The notes under the pieces: generated by a model
Database searches by the model: none
What the model was told of the DNA's origin: nothing
What the model saw: the letters and a program-made list of their open reading frames with translations, nothing else
Translations under genes and position numbers: made by a program
Part shown: positions 1 through 12,520 of the stretch, piece after piece
How positions within the stretch are numbered: position 1 is the stretch's first letter
Layout of the letters: every line of letters starts with the position of its first letter
DNA from: Nymphaea colorata
Lineage: Eukaryota > Streptophyta > Magnoliopsida > Nymphaeales > Nymphaeaceae
Length of the DNA: 64,000 nt
Direction of reading: 5' to 3'
NCBI RefSeq assembly: GCF_008831285.2
Contig: NC_045147.1
Coordinates: forward strand, 2,938,001-3,002,000

Positions 1-1
1 G

Positions 2-3000
2 ACACATTCTTTTATATCTAGTCAATTTGCTACCTCACTAGAAGTGTCGGCTAGAAGAATGCCGTATGTTTTAAAAGTTGTTAGCCCGATGCATGCTCAA
101 GAGTCGTGTCGTGAGTATCTTCCTGATGTGGACGTGGAAATCCATCAACTTCACCTACCCGCACAGTTGGTGATCCTAGGTCTCAGTGAGTTTGATGTGA
201 TTTTGGGTATGGATTGGTTGTATGCACACTATGCCATTATAGATTGCAGGAAGAAGCAGATACAGATGTTGACTAATGAGATGCAACCTGTGGAATTTCA
301 TGCTCGTAGGGCCAGTCGAACTGATAAGATATTGGTGTCTGCATTGAAGGCTAAGCGATGGATAGAGAGTGGAAGCGTTGCCTTCTTGGTCAATGTGTTG
401 ATCAATGAGGCTGAGCAGATGAAATTGCAGGATGTTGCCGTGGTGAGTGAGTATCCTGATGTGTTTCCTGAGGAATTGTCGAGTTTGCCTCCAACTCGAG
501 AAGTGGAGTTCAAGATAGAGTTGTTACCAGGGACAACTCCTATTTCTAAGGCATCCTACCGTATGGCACCAGCAGAGTTAGAAGAGTTGAAGAACCAACT
601 GCATGAGCTCTTAGATAAGGGCTTCATTCGACCTAGTGTGTCTCCTTGGGGAGCACATGTATTGTTTGTGAAAAAGAAAGATGGGACTATGCGCTTATGT
701 ATAGATTATCGTATGTTGAATCAAGTCACCATCAAGAATAAGTATCCGCTTCCAAGAATTGAAGACTTGTTTGATCAGCTTAAGAATGCGAAGGTTTTCT
801 CTAAGATCGATCTGAGGACAAGCTACCATCAACTATTGATACAGGAGGAAGATGTTTCTAAGACTGCTTTTCGAACCAGGTATGGACATTATGAATTTAG
901 GGTCATGCCTTTTGGGTTGACTAATGCTCCCGCAGCGTTCATGGACCTCATGAATCGGGTTTTTCAAGAGTTCTTGGATCGTTTTGTTATTGTGTTTGTT
1001 GATGATATTTTGGTGTACTCAGAGAGTGAAGCAGAGCACAGAGACCATTTGAGAAGTGTGTTGGGTCTTTTGCGCAAGCATAAGCTTTATGCCAAATACT
1101 CAAAATGTGAATTTTGGCTAGAGAAGGTAAACTTTTTGGGTCATGTGATCTCGAAGGATGGAGTATCCGTCGATCCAGCTAAGGTGTCAGCTGTTCAGGA
1201 CTGAAGGACACCCTGCAGTGTAACTGAGGTTAGAAGCTTTTTGGGATTGACAGGATACTATCGCAGGTTCATACAAGACTTTTCGAAAATAGCTACGCCC
1301 ATGACTAAGCTATTGAGAAAATGAGTGAAGTTTGTGTGGAATGAAGAGTGTGAGAAGAGTTTTCAAACTCTAAAGGTCAAGCTTACTACTGCCTCTATTT
1401 TGACGCTTCCATCAGGTCATTCTGGTTTTGTGGTGTACACTGATGCTTCGGGGATCGGATATGGTTGTGTGTTGATGCAGCATGGCCGTGTAGTGGCTTA
1501 TGCATCAAGGCAGTTGAAGGCCCATGAGCAACACTATCCTACTCATGATTTGGAGTTGGGGGCAGTTGTGTTCGCATTGAAGATGTGGAGACACTATCTC
1601 TATGGTGCAACATTTGAAGTGTTTACAGATCACAAGTCGTTGAAGTATATATCCTCGCAAAGGGATCAACTTGAGGCAAAGAAGATGGATCGAATATTTA
1701 AAGGATTATGATTTCACCATATCGTATCATTCAGGCAAGGCGAATGTGGTGGCAGATGCGTTGAGCAGGCATGCCAAGGCGACATTGTGCAGTATGTTGA
1801 CTCGTTCTTGGACATTATTGCAAGATGTGATAGCTTGGCAGCCTTACATTTGTGATGAGAACAAGGCAATGATGACGGCCTTGATTCGGCATCCTTTGAT
1901 GGAAGAACTTGTAATGAAACAAAAGGAAGATCCAGAATTTGCTAAGAACATGGAAGAAAGCAAGAAGACAGATTCTCTTTGGCATCAAGATGAAGATGGG
2001 TCACTGCGGTTTCGGCAGGTTATGGGTTCCTAGAGATGAAGGGGTGAAGCATCTGTTGCTTGATGAAGCTCACAAATCTAAGTTTTCTATTCACCCTGGC
2101 AGTACAAAGATGTTTCAAGATATGAGAAGAAATTTTTGGTGGCCTGGAATGAAGCGTGAAATTGCAGAATATGTGGGAAAGTGCTTAGTTTGCCAACAGG
2201 TAAAAGCAGAGCATCAGCGGCCAGGAGGCTTGTTGCAAAAAATCGATATTCCAGTGTGGAAATGGGAAGACATTACGATTGATTTTGTGGTTGGGTTGCC
2301 TCGTACCAAAAGACAACAAAATGCTATATGGGTGATTGTTGATCGACTTACGAAGTCCGCTCACTTTCTGCCTATCAGAATCAGTCAATCTTTGGAAAGT
2401 CTCGCAGAGTTGTATATTGGCGAGATAGTGAGGTTGCATGGAGTGCCAAAGTCTATCATTTCGGATCGAGATCCGCGTTTTACATCTAAGTTTTGGGGGC
2501 AATTACAAAGGGCTTTGGGTACCAAGCTTAAGATGAGCACAGCATTTCATCCCCAAACTGATGGGCAATCAGAGAGGACTATTCAGACTTTAGAAGACAT
2601 GTTGTGTGCATGTGTCTTAGAGTGGAAAGGAGAATGTGACAAACATGTGAAACTAGCAGAATTTGCTTACAATAACAATTACCACTTTAGTATTGGGATG
2701 GCACCTTTTGAGGCTTTGTATGGAAGACCGTGCAGATCGCCAGCTTGTTGGACCGAATTGGGTGATGGTAAGATCGAAAACCCTTTGGTATTGCAACATT
2801 ACACCGATCAAGTGAAAGTGATACGGAAAAAATTATTGACTGCTCAGAATAGACAGAAAAGTTATGCTGACATTCGTCGTAGAGAATTGGCTTTTGAGGT
2901 GGGTGATCATGTGTTTTTAAAGATTTCTCCTACAAAAGGTGTTTTTCGCTTTGGTGCGAAGGGAAAATTGAGCCCAAAGTTCGTAGGACCTTTTGAGATA

Positions 3001-3321
3001 TTAGAGAAGATTGGAGAGGTGGCATACAAATTGGCGTTACCACCAGATTTGAGTCACGTTCATGACGTCTTCCATGTTTCCATGCTTTGAAAATACGTAC
3101 TCGATCCGACACATGTGATTGATTTTCAAGGTATTCTAGTACAAGATGATTTGACAATGGAAGAACAGCCCATTAGAATTGTGGATCATCGAGAACAAGT
3201 GCTTCGCACGAAGAGAATTCCTTTAGTGAAGGTAGAATGGCAGTATCATGGATTGAAGGAGTGCACATGGGAACCTGAGGAGGACATGCGGAAGAGATAT
3301 CCACACTTGTTCTTGCATTGA
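2..3321 (+). pseudogene. Broken chromovirus pol polyprotein (PR-RT-RH-IN-chromodomain)
   Basis: The reading frame is open from base 2, so the gene begins upstream of the window. The retropepsin part starts just after the usual catalytic triplet. Reverse transcriptase spans about 560-1170, with the FVDD active-site motif at 995-1006. RNase H begins near 1415 (YTDAS). Integrase has the HHCC zinc finger (about 2090-2200) and the DDE residues at 2281, 2464 and 2572. A chromodomain ends at 3321. Lesions: in-frame TGA at 1202, TGA at 1322, a frame change near 1670, another between about 1998 and 2030, and TGA at 3088. The spread of independent lesions indicates an old, non-functional copy. No complete open frame remains. 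Confidence 0.9.
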
Positions 3322-3369
3322 GGTATGAGCTAAATTTCGAGGACGAAATTTTCTTTTAGGAGGGTAGGA

Positions 3370-6300
3370 TGTAACGCTCGTTGGTTCGGCGGGTCGGGTC
3401 GAGTTAGGGTCCAGACCCGGACTTGACCCCCACTCGCGTAAGGGCCCGACGCGAGGCCCTTCTCCCTCGCCTTTCCCTTCCTTCTTCGTCGTCTCCTGGT
3501 GGTCTCCCGTGGCAGCGCAGAGGGAGGAGAGTGGCGGTCGGTGTGGTGGTGGCTGGAACGGCGACGGCGGCGGCGACGGAGGTGGCGGCGGCGGCGACGC
3601 CTTGGGTAAACACTCACTCTCTCTTTTGTGCGATTTACCCCTCTCTACCTCTCTCTTGCTCCTGCCCTCTCTGCCGCACGTCCTCTCTTCCTCCCCCTCG
3701 CCACCCTCTTTGCCCTTTCTGCTAACTCTCTCCCACCCGATCCCTCTTCTCACTCACCCGCACTCCCCCACCTACTCTTTCTCTCTTTTCTCACCCCACT
3801 GCCGTTTTCCCCCTTGACCGAACCCCTCCTCTCTCTGTCTCTCCTCTCTGTCAGCGTCCCTTTTCTCTTGTTCATTTCAGCTTTTCCCACTACTACTGTG
3901 GGTCTCTCCTAGCAACAGATTTTGTGTTGAACTTTATTGGACGTGTGTTGACTCTTTCCATGGCGTTTTGAGGTTGGATTGCGGTTTAGGGACGTTTTTC
4001 CCTTCTCACCAGCTAGTAGGGCGTGTAGTGAGCAGCGACAGGAAGCAATCTCAAGCATTGGCACTTGATCGGACGTGTTAAGTGGTTGCTAGCAGGGTTG
4101 TAGCAGTTTGGACGCTTGTTTTGGGGTGAGCGAGACCTAATCAAGCTCAAAGTAATGAATATTATCTTCTAAAGCATGTATAATTATTTTTCGAGCATGC
4201 TAGAGCTTAGAATTGATGATTTTGGGACGCATGTTAGTGATTTTGTTTTTGAGGGAAACTTAGGATTTTCGTTGGGAAGTAGTGATTCATGTATTTAATG
4301 ATCGTTTAAGCATGATGGATTAATTTTCGAAGCTTTAAAGAAACATGGTAGAGATTGTGAGGTTGTGGGAAAGTTTTGGAACCGTCTTAAGGAGTGTAGC
4401 GCAGACTTCAGTGAACGGGTGTATCATGAAGTTAATTAGGCAATATACGTATTGGGATGTGACTTGGGGTTGATGTCTTGCTTAAAGAACGTTATTGAGG
4501 AAGGAATTAGTGATGGATTGATTGATGGTTGAAGGCTTTGATTTTTTTCGAGGCAACGTCAAGACATAAAGGAGGAGGCCTATTGGAGAGCTTGTTAGTC
4601 GACACTACCTGTCGACACCCTCTTGAGGCGACGACACGTGCCTCAAGGATTTTATTTTTGTATCTGTTTGTTTCTGTTTGAATGGTGTAGGTATCTAATA
4701 GAAACCTTATTCTTGTTTATGTTTGCAGGTGCACCGGGCACATCCCGTCGACCTTGATTTCGAAGCTTGAGGCATTTTGAAGAATTTGGTGAGCGCGCCA
4801 TAGGTATGGCAACTTTCCAGGCAAATTTATGTCTGGGGCAAATGTGTGATTGGGTGCTCCTAGGATCAAGGGATCCTAGAATTGTGATGTTAATTGATTG
4901 ACTGTTTTGTGAATGAGTATATGTATGTTGCTTACATGATATGAATGAGTTAGAAAGATTATTAGTCATCGTTTTGAAATTGTTACGTATTGGTATGTGC
5001 ATGCTAGAATTGATATCTGTTTAGGACAGATGAGGCGGGGTATCGAGTTGAGTGTCTCCTCGATCCCAATTGTGCATTAGAAAGAATCATAGAATGATAA
5101 TTGCATAGGACAGCTACGAGCCAACCGCAGATTGAGACTACTCTCTGTGGATTGGCTAAATTTTTCAAAGAGGTAATTGACGTGATCGATGTGAGGATTG
5201 ATGTGATGATTGATATGAATGTGTATGTTGTTGCATATCCATTGTCATGGGCAATGATGCGAATGGATGTTTTGGAGGGTAGTTGTACCCATATGGTATG
5301 ACGGCTAGCAATGACTGTTACTGTATGTATAGACCTCATGTGGAGGTAATCGGAGGTGTGGATGCACTCGTGAAGTGTACTAGCCTCATGTGCTAGCCAG
5401 TCATCTTGTGAATGTGTAACTATAATGATAAGAATGAATAACTAAGAGATGTGAGGCCAGTGGGATGTGGCTATGTGGTTGGGAGACGTCCCCCTTGTTT
5501 GCCACTGGTCTCGCCTGTCAGAGCGCAGGCGGTGCAAGGCCCTAGGGTTCTGTTGTGTGTTGTGTTTGGAGCGTTGGGTTCCCGCCTTCCCAACCTGCGT
5601 ATCCTAGGGAAGGCTGAGTATCTCATCTTGGACTTCACACATCCTGAGATGAGTGTTCTACCGCTGCAGCGGGTGAAATGGATCCATACTGTTATGGGCC
5701 ACCACGGGGATTGTCTCTCGGCTGTAGGCCGCCCGCGGTGTGCACGTGCCTGTGTTGCACCTACAGGAACTGTTAATGCACTAAAGTTAATGAAAATGTA
5801 ATGTGTTTGATAGAATGTAGGTGACTGACGTATATGTGATTGATATGAACGCAAGTGTTATGTTTAAGCATGCTTCGCATGTGACCGATGTTGTGTTAGT
5901 GTGACCATCAAGTGGCTTTTACGTGTCGTACTCTGACACGATATGACGATAGATGGGTTGATATTTGTTCTTTTATTTGAGTCTTACTTGAGAGGGTTTG
6001 GCATTTTCCTGGCTTGTTGCCATACTGCGAAGGCTGAGCCTTCAGTTGTTTTCTTTTTCAGGTTTTGGCGGACCCGGGGCAACAGGTTGAGTAGATGGCT
6101 TCACTCACGTCCTATTGGGGAGGTTTTGGGATTGTCGTTTGTAGTGCCGGCGCGTCATGTTTTGGTTTTATTGATGTCTTCTTTTTGTTAGGCATCAATG
6201 TTATGATTTTGGGGCATTTTGGTCATGTACATAGATGTGAATTTGTATGAAACAAAATGGTTATATAAATGAAAGTCCGCCCCATTGTTTTGAATTGCTT

Positions 6301-6399
6301 GGCTCATCGTCTTTTTGAATTGTTGAGTAGTCACTCCTCGATGCTTTATGTTTAGAAAAAAAAAAGGGGGTTTGAGGGTTAAAAGGTCGGGGTGTGACA
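3370..6399 (+). repeat. 3' LTR of the chromovirus (3,030 bp)
   Basis: The LTR starts with TGTAACG at 3370, directly after a purine-rich stretch ending in ggagggtagga, which is the expected polypurine tract for second-strand priming. It ends with GTGTGACA at 6399, giving canonical TG...CA ends. The first 550 bases are GC- and then CT-rich. The rest is mixed sequence with short chance reading frames that are not genes. With no 5' LTR in view, its age cannot be estimated from LTR divergence. Confidence 0.85.
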
Positions 6400-7342
6400 G
6401 TAACAGAAGCAGCGAAACAAACCTAAACAACTAAAGTAAATCATAAATTGGCATTTTGATTTTGAATTGAACGTAGGAGACGAATTTATGCATGAAAACT
6501 TTTCAATCCATCCACCAACTACAGAAAGGCATCATATGTAGATCCTACAGGACAAGATTTACTAAAACCAAGTGATTTCACTCGCCTCAGTTCCAATATG
6601 AGTTTATTGATTGCCATCAGCAACTAGGTTGCTGACATCATCAAGCAACAGGTTATTTGGGGCTTGGCTAGATAGATGACTTTCCTAGGAGTGCCCAGCT
6701 GTTGATGAATGATGATAGGATAAGATGACGACTAGGTCTCACACACTCACACACAGTGGCAAATGAATTTCCATAAAACAGCTTAGTTTCTACCTTGTAG
6801 ATTAATTATGAAATGCCTAGCCTGCCAGAAACTAGCTTCTTAGATAAACATATCAACATCAAAAGGCACACGACTATAGGAAAAGAGAAAATCCACTACT
6901 AAGAAAAATATCATAAAGTTCAGTTGATTTTAAGCACTCTTCATCAACTTTTTCTTTTCATGTCCTTAAAATCTAAAAATGATTTCCATTAAACAGTTCC
7001 ATGCCTGCGGAACAAATCTGTTGAATCTGCTCTACAAAATTATTAATATTATGAGGAAAAAGTCATTTTTATGAGTTCTTCTAGACCTGCAGTAGTACTA
7101 AGAACACTTACCCACGTCTGTTTAACTGAGTGGAGAAGTTTTGGAGCTCACAATGAAAAAAATCATGCACTTAAGTTCATTGAACTATATAAGCTTGTAA
7201 TCTCTTTCCAAATAACTTGCTAGGTAGGATTTCTCCCCTAATGGCAACTTTCCTTCACGTTTTATTCAGCTGCCAAGGTAGGATTTAATCTCTTTGCTTG
7301 CTGACTATAGATATCTGATCCAATTTGCTTTGTGGAATGTAG
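6400..7342. other. Spacer between chromovirus LTR and kinase pseudogene
   Basis: AT-rich sequence with no supported exon. The first kinase exons (glycine-rich loop and catalytic lysine region) expected upstream of 7343 were looked for and not seen, so they have been deleted or lie beyond the retrotransposon to the left. Confidence 0.5.
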
Positions 7343-10160
7343 GATCGCCGGCTTCCAGAAGAATCTATACATGATCTTGGTCGTGACCTTGTCTACGCAC
7401 TGCAGTAATGTCCATTCACTCTGAAATTTCTTGGATTAGGTACATGTTTAATTAATGGATTTCTTTTCAGGTTCTTGCACTAAGAAGGTATAATTTACTG
7501 TGACCTAAAACCATCAAATATCCTACTGGATGAGAATGGGCATGTCAAGGTGATCCATATTTTGTTAAGTTCACAATTTACCTTGCCTTCATCTTAGTTA
7601 TTATTCATCAAAGTCAGTGTTTAATGTGACCGTGAATTCCTCCGCAGACTTGATTAGTATTCAACAGATGGGCTGTTTACAATTGTGCGACTTTGGACTG
7701 GCAAGAAGAATTACTGATATATCAAAATGTTCTCTTTCACAAGTTAGTATCCTAACTGTCTCCTTTCACATTATCTTCCATTCACCATAATGAGATTGTT
7801 TTGTTCCCAACGCTAGTTAATTTGAAAATCTTTGACAGTATTTCCACTTATGCTTCTGTCAGTTGCCCCAAGCAAAGTGTGGTACTTCTTGTTATATGGC
7901 ACCTGAATTGTTTCAGGAAGGTGGAGTCCATTCTTATGCTTCAGATCTTTGGGCGTTTGGTTGTGTTTTGTATGAATGCTACGCTGGAAGACCTCCCTTT
8001 GTGGCATATGAATTAACTGCATTGGTTGAATCTATTATCTCAGACCCAGTGCCAATATTGCCTGATAATCCATCTAAACCTTTTTGCAATTTAGTGAACC
8101 ATCTCCTGGTAAAGGATCCAGCTGAACGTATTCAGTGGTCTGAACTATGTGGCCGCCATGGCTTTTGGAGAACAAAGCTCAGACCTTTGTCTCTTCCTCC
8201 TCAGCCTGCTTTCAACACTATGGTGGACCAGTCTAGGCAATCCTGTCTATCTGAAAGGAATGTTGATTGACCACCTTCTCAGAAGGCATCTCAATATCAT
8301 GGACCAAAGCATCGTGATGGAGCTATTAGACATGATGAAAACTCAGTATCTGCTACAAAGACATTTGAAGTTTCACCTAAATATCCACCGAACTCCAAAA
8401 AAGTTGAAGACAAAAGGCTCCAGTGGAGTTGGTGAGAAGCGCAGAGATGCCTCAACTACAGCGAAGGGAACTAATATTCTCAAGGTTTCAAGGATTGCAA
8501 AGAAAAATTTACAGAGAGAAAATGATAATGAAAACTATAGACGCCCTTTGCCTAAGGCCTCTGAATGTGATAATGATGTGAAAATAGAAAACAATGATAT
8601 GGAGCTTGATTTTGGTGAGCACAACGATGAGCACATGATGATTCTAATGAAAGTGAGATATATGTAGTTAATTCTCCTCTTCCTAATGCTCTAATGCCTT
8701 TGCCGCCTTGAGATAATGAAAAAGATGATGAACTAAGTAAAACTCCTAACAAGACAGGCTTTCCACCCGATAATGGTAAAAACCACGAAGAGGAGTCATG
8801 CCCATTTCCTGCTGAAGTTGCTACCACTACACCAGCCATAGGTCAGAAGAGAGCTACTCGAAATGTTGTGGACATGCAAATGGAGGCAAGAGCCACTGAA
8901 GGTTCAGATTCATCGAGATCAATTAATAATCTCTCCCAAGTGCTGTGGCATCCTTCTGACCTTTCTGTCAGGCCAATAATGCCTAGCAAGAAAACTGAAA
9001 AGGCTCAAGAAGCAATGCCTCCCCTTCCTTTCATTGTTATGCCTATCATTGAACTTTTGAAATTATCTCCAGGGAAGTTGGATGAACCTCTGTCTCGCAT
9101 TGCAACCTATTTAACTGGAAGTGCTTCTCATGCAGAAAAACAGAACACAATTAAGTATTTTGAAATTTTGAGTGCACATCCAGATGCTGCTAACATCTTA
9201 GCAAATAGCTCAATAATGCTTGTAAAGATGCTAAGGCTTTCAAAAGCTTATGGTCTTCGTGTTCATTTACTTTCATTGATCGGCTTGTTGATCCAACACT
9301 TGACATCAATAGAAGTTGATTTGGCATCTTCTGAAATCATTAGAGCACTGGCAGATAGTCTTGGAGATAAACAGGACAAGGTGAGAAGATATGCCATGGC
9401 TGCTCTAGGTGAACTGGTGTTCTATGTTGCTACACAAAATGAAAATTGTTCAAGGGATTGTGCTGGTCTTGCTTCTCCAACAAAGGATGGTTGATCTATG
9501 CCTAGTTGGCAGGTTATATAGCTGAACTATTACCTTTAATTGACATTTTTTTTCCTTTTGTATTTTATGCATATGTTTTTCATGGTTTCAGGTCTATGAC
9601 TATTTATTCACTTTTTGTTTGTCACTCTTTTTTCCATTCCTTATACAGGTATCTGGTCTAGTTTTTGCACTAATTTCCTCTATACTGCGAAAAAGGAGAA
9701 GATGACACCACCGAGCTTTATGCTTTGAGAACAATTGAAAATGTTTGCAGTCAAGGGTCTGATTGGGCTGCCCGTTTTACTAGTCAGGAAGTGATAGTAA
9801 ACCTCTGTTACATATTTAAGGCAGTAGGAAAGTAGGAGAGTATTCAATTAACTACTGGATCTTGTCTGGTACGTCTAGTTCGCTTCAGTCCTCCAAGTAT
9901 TCAGTCAGTCCTAGATAAGTTATCCTTCAAGAATATTACATCTGGCCTTGCTAAAGAAAATCCTCGAGAGCAGCAAATCAATATCAATCTTCTAAACATG
10001 GCGATGCTAGGAAGCCACATGTTCTCTAATATGGGTATTCACCTCATGTCTCTTTCAGAGGACAAACTTCTCGTTCCTGTTCTCATTTCATTTGTTGAGC
10101 AAGGTCGTGATGTTTTACCTAAACGTAAAACTCATACATATCTTGGAGGATTTTTTCAGG
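7343..10160 (+). pseudogene. RUNKEL-type protein kinase/HEAT-repeat pseudogene
   Basis: Exon-like segments match the plant RUNKEL family, microtubule-associated kinase-like proteins needed for phragmoplast expansion in cytokinesis. Segments: 7343-7404 (before the catalytic loop), 7471-7549 (catalytic loop, CDLKPSN), 7683-7742 (CDFGLARR), 7863-9512 (CYMAPELFQEGG to the HEAT region), and 9649 to about 10140 (HEAT repeats). Lesions: TAA at 7481; a probable lost acceptor before 7683 (AA where AG is expected); TGA at 8268; a frame change between 8270 and 8420 and another near 8630; TGA at 9492; one extra base near 9690; TAG at 9833. The 5' exons and the long C-terminal HEAT part are missing. Identity is strong, and loss of function is clear. 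Confidence 0.88.
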
Positions 10161-10299
10161 GTAGATTTTAGGGCGATAATCTACAACACAAATCCTATTT
10201 TTTAACTTAGGGGATTTCAGGGGTACCACAAGTGAAGCATGTTAATTTGTTTTTATAATCTCTCTGAGTATTAAATTTTCTAACATGTCTATGTCTGCC

Positions 10300-11060
10300 A
10301 TTAGATGTTTGAAGGTAGTATTTCTTTCCTTTTGTCTCTTGTTTTATTCTTATATGTTTTTACATGTCTAGGCCCTTTATCATACTTTTGTGGTGTGTAT
10401 ATTTGCTTATAAAAGCTAAAATCTCCTTTTGATTGTTTTGTGATGGTAATTTCAATACACTTCTTTACTAATTTTTCAATAATAAATTGGGTCCTCATAC
10501 TAATGTTATATAATTGGGGTATACTTTTGTGGTGTGCATATTTGCTTATAAAAGCTATACTCTCCTTTTAATTATTTTGAGATGGTAATTTCGATACACT
10601 TCTTTACTAATTTTTCAATAATGAATTGAGTCCTCATAATAATGCTATATAATTGGGGTATTACTTCCTTTTCTTTATACTTCTTGTGAATTTCAGAACC
10701 TAATGGATCAGGTAATTTGAGGAAGAAGTTTTCTTCTATATCTTTATTATAAAAACAACATGCTAAGGAACTATAATAAAAGAAATATTGTAAAAATGGT
10801 TTTATATATGGCAATTCTTTAATTTGGAGTTGTTCTAATTTTCTAATAGAGTCTTCCTGTTGTTTATCAGATCCTATATTTGGTTGATATCCCAATAAGA
10901 GTACCTGTATTTTATTTGTAAAGTTATAAATATTCTTTCCAAATAAGAGTTCCTTTTGTAGGTCTTGGGGATGTTCTCTTTTGTATGCTTCTCAAGAGGC
11001 TCTAGTAGTTTCTCCTAAGAATTTTTCTGCCCAAGAAATTTGGATACCAATGGAATGTAA
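10300..11060 (-). mobile_element. Relic resembling a caulimovirid coat-protein region (endogenous pararetrovirus)
   Basis: Read on the minus strand, about 10,572-11,030 encodes a run of features typical of plant pararetrovirus coat proteins: a WAEKFLGE-like start, a region rich in Leu and Gln, an aromatic YFFYY segment and LPDPLGSEI. A basic stretch follows, where the family usually has its RNA-binding tail. The frame is interrupted by stops (one near 10,990) and by a 139-bp internal duplication. No movement protein, reverse transcriptase or intergenic control region was recognised nearby, so this is a short dead fragment. An LTR-retrotransposon gag is the main alternative. The family assignment is from recall and needs a search. 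Confidence 0.45.
10382..10659. repeat. 139-bp tandem duplication
   Basis: Two adjacent copies, 10382-10520 and 10521-10659, start with atacttttgtggtgtg and end with ataattggggt. They differ at only scattered positions. Both lie in the coat-protein-like relic and duplicate the end of its minus-strand reading frame. Confidence 0.9.
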
Positions 11061-11320
11061 ATTTTGGATACCAATGAGATGTACCCAATTCTAAAATTTG
11101 GAAGAAACTGTGCAAAGCTGGAGGGAGTAGGCTCTCTTACCCTATTTGTTAATTTTAAATAGTGATTTGTTATTTGCTCAACTTTAGGTGACCACTTTGT
11201 ATATACTTTTTAAATCCAATTTATCTTTAATTGATTTCTTTTTAACAGTGGAGAAGAAACATTTGAAAAGTGAGCCTAGTTGCAGCAGTGGTTCCGAAAT
11301 TTTAGGGTTTCGAAATTTTA

Positions 11321-11584
11321 GGGCGTGTTTGGATAATACCCATATCTAATCTAGTTTTCCAAAACATAGTTTTATGAAAACCAAGTTTAATGAGTTTCAA
11401 ACACCTTGTTCTTTTGTTTGGATGACACATCCAAAACCTTATTTTTAAATGACCTAATGGAGGCCAGGTTCTTTGCTTCTATTTACAAAACCAAGTTTTG
11501 TTAAAACTCGGTTTTCTTCGAATCCGGCTTTGATAACACCTAAACACTTTGAAAGCCTGATTTTGAATTGTCATCTAAACACCC
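11321..11584. mobile_element. Tourist-like (PIF/Harbinger) MITE, degenerate
   Basis: A 264-bp segment begins gggcgtgtttggat and ends atctaaacaccc, an imperfect inverted pair of the type found on Tourist-like elements. The left flank is TTA, the usual 3-bp target duplication; the right flank is ATA, one change away. There is no coding capacity. Confidence 0.55.
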
Positions 11585-11914
11585 ATAGATGAATGCATGT
11601 TGTCTAGTAGCTGAGGCCTTCAATTATCGCATGGGAAAGACCATAACAAACAACTGCTTTAAAACAATGAGTGTTCTTGAAATAACATTATGCTTTTCAC
11701 TAAGCACGTCATAATTACAGGCATCCAACAAATTTAACGAATCCCAGTGTACGAGTACTAGGAAGCCAGCTTGATTCGTCTGCTATCCAGGATGAGGTCT
11801 CTTTCAGATGACCAGAACTAGCTTCTCTTCAACTCAGCAGCATGATGTAATCTAATTGCTGTTAAAATATCTTTCCATGTTGTAACATGGTCATTTTTTA
11901 AATGGCAGTTTGAT

Positions 11915-12436
11915 ATGTTACAAGAAGAAAATGAAAATCTCCTTGATAAGGTTCGCTGTCTACTATACAAGAAGAAACTTTCTGCACCCAAATCCATAGT
12001 CGTGGAGAGATTGGCAGTAGCAGATGGAGCAATCAAGGAGATGCGCAATGGGGGAGAAACGAAAGTGCTTGTCGATTCTTTGACGATGCCCATCCTTCCA
12101 ATGAAAGGAGCAAACAAGGATTCTCGATACAAAGAACAAGAATTAGGAGACTCAGCTGTAGGCAGCAGAATAACTATCGATGATCCAAAAATTGGTGAAA
12201 GTAAGAGCCCAGCAGCAGATGACATTGGCCATCTGAGGCATGTCTATTTTCCCTTCCTCATACTTGCTCAGGTTCTATCGCCTTCAACCAGACTGGGACT
12301 CTTGAGATGGAATGAGAGAGGGTTCACAGTGTGCACGACAGTTAAGCATGGTGGACTGGAAGGATGCAGCTGTCAGCTCTCGAAGAGAGCTGCCTTAGAA
12401 ATCGAGACCAAAGAGGTATTTTTTGAAAATGTTTGA
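11915..12436 (+). pseudogene. Unrecognised coding-like fragment with short coiled-coil start
   Basis: A 173-codon open frame begins MLQEENENLLDKVR, a heptad-like stretch resembling the start of the coiled coil in plant SCD2-type proteins. The sequence after it does not follow that family, and no domain is recognised in the rest. A plausible splice acceptor (aaatggcag) lies just upstream. It may be an exon remnant of a coiled-coil gene running into non-coding DNA. Function is unknown and expression doubtful. Confidence 0.3.
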
Positions 12437-12520
12437 CGACAAACTTTATGCACTGTCTATTGAGGAATTTGAGATATCTCAAGAAAAGAAAAAAGTTTGC
12501 AGCAGAAGGATACCTTCCAG

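Larger units (their letters stand above)
1..6399 (+). mobile_element. Ty3/gypsy chromovirus (Tekay/Del-like), 3' part
   Basis: Right-hand portion of an LTR retrotransposon running off the left edge. In order: the distal part of a retropepsin, reverse transcriptase, RNase H, integrase, a C-terminal chromodomain, a purine-rich tract just before 3370, and a full 3' LTR (3370-6399). This order and the chromodomain identify a Ty3/gypsy chromovirus; the roughly 3-kb LTR suggests the Tekay/Del lineage (inference). The coding part has several stops and frame breaks, so the copy cannot act on its own. The 5 bp after the LTR are gtaac (6400-6404); the matching target-site copy would lie outside the window and cannot be checked. 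Confidence 0.9.

Noticed and set aside
3370-6399. Several open frames of 70-176 codons inside the LTR
   Set aside because: They lie inside a defined LTR, overlap antisense, and are explained by GC- and CT-rich composition.
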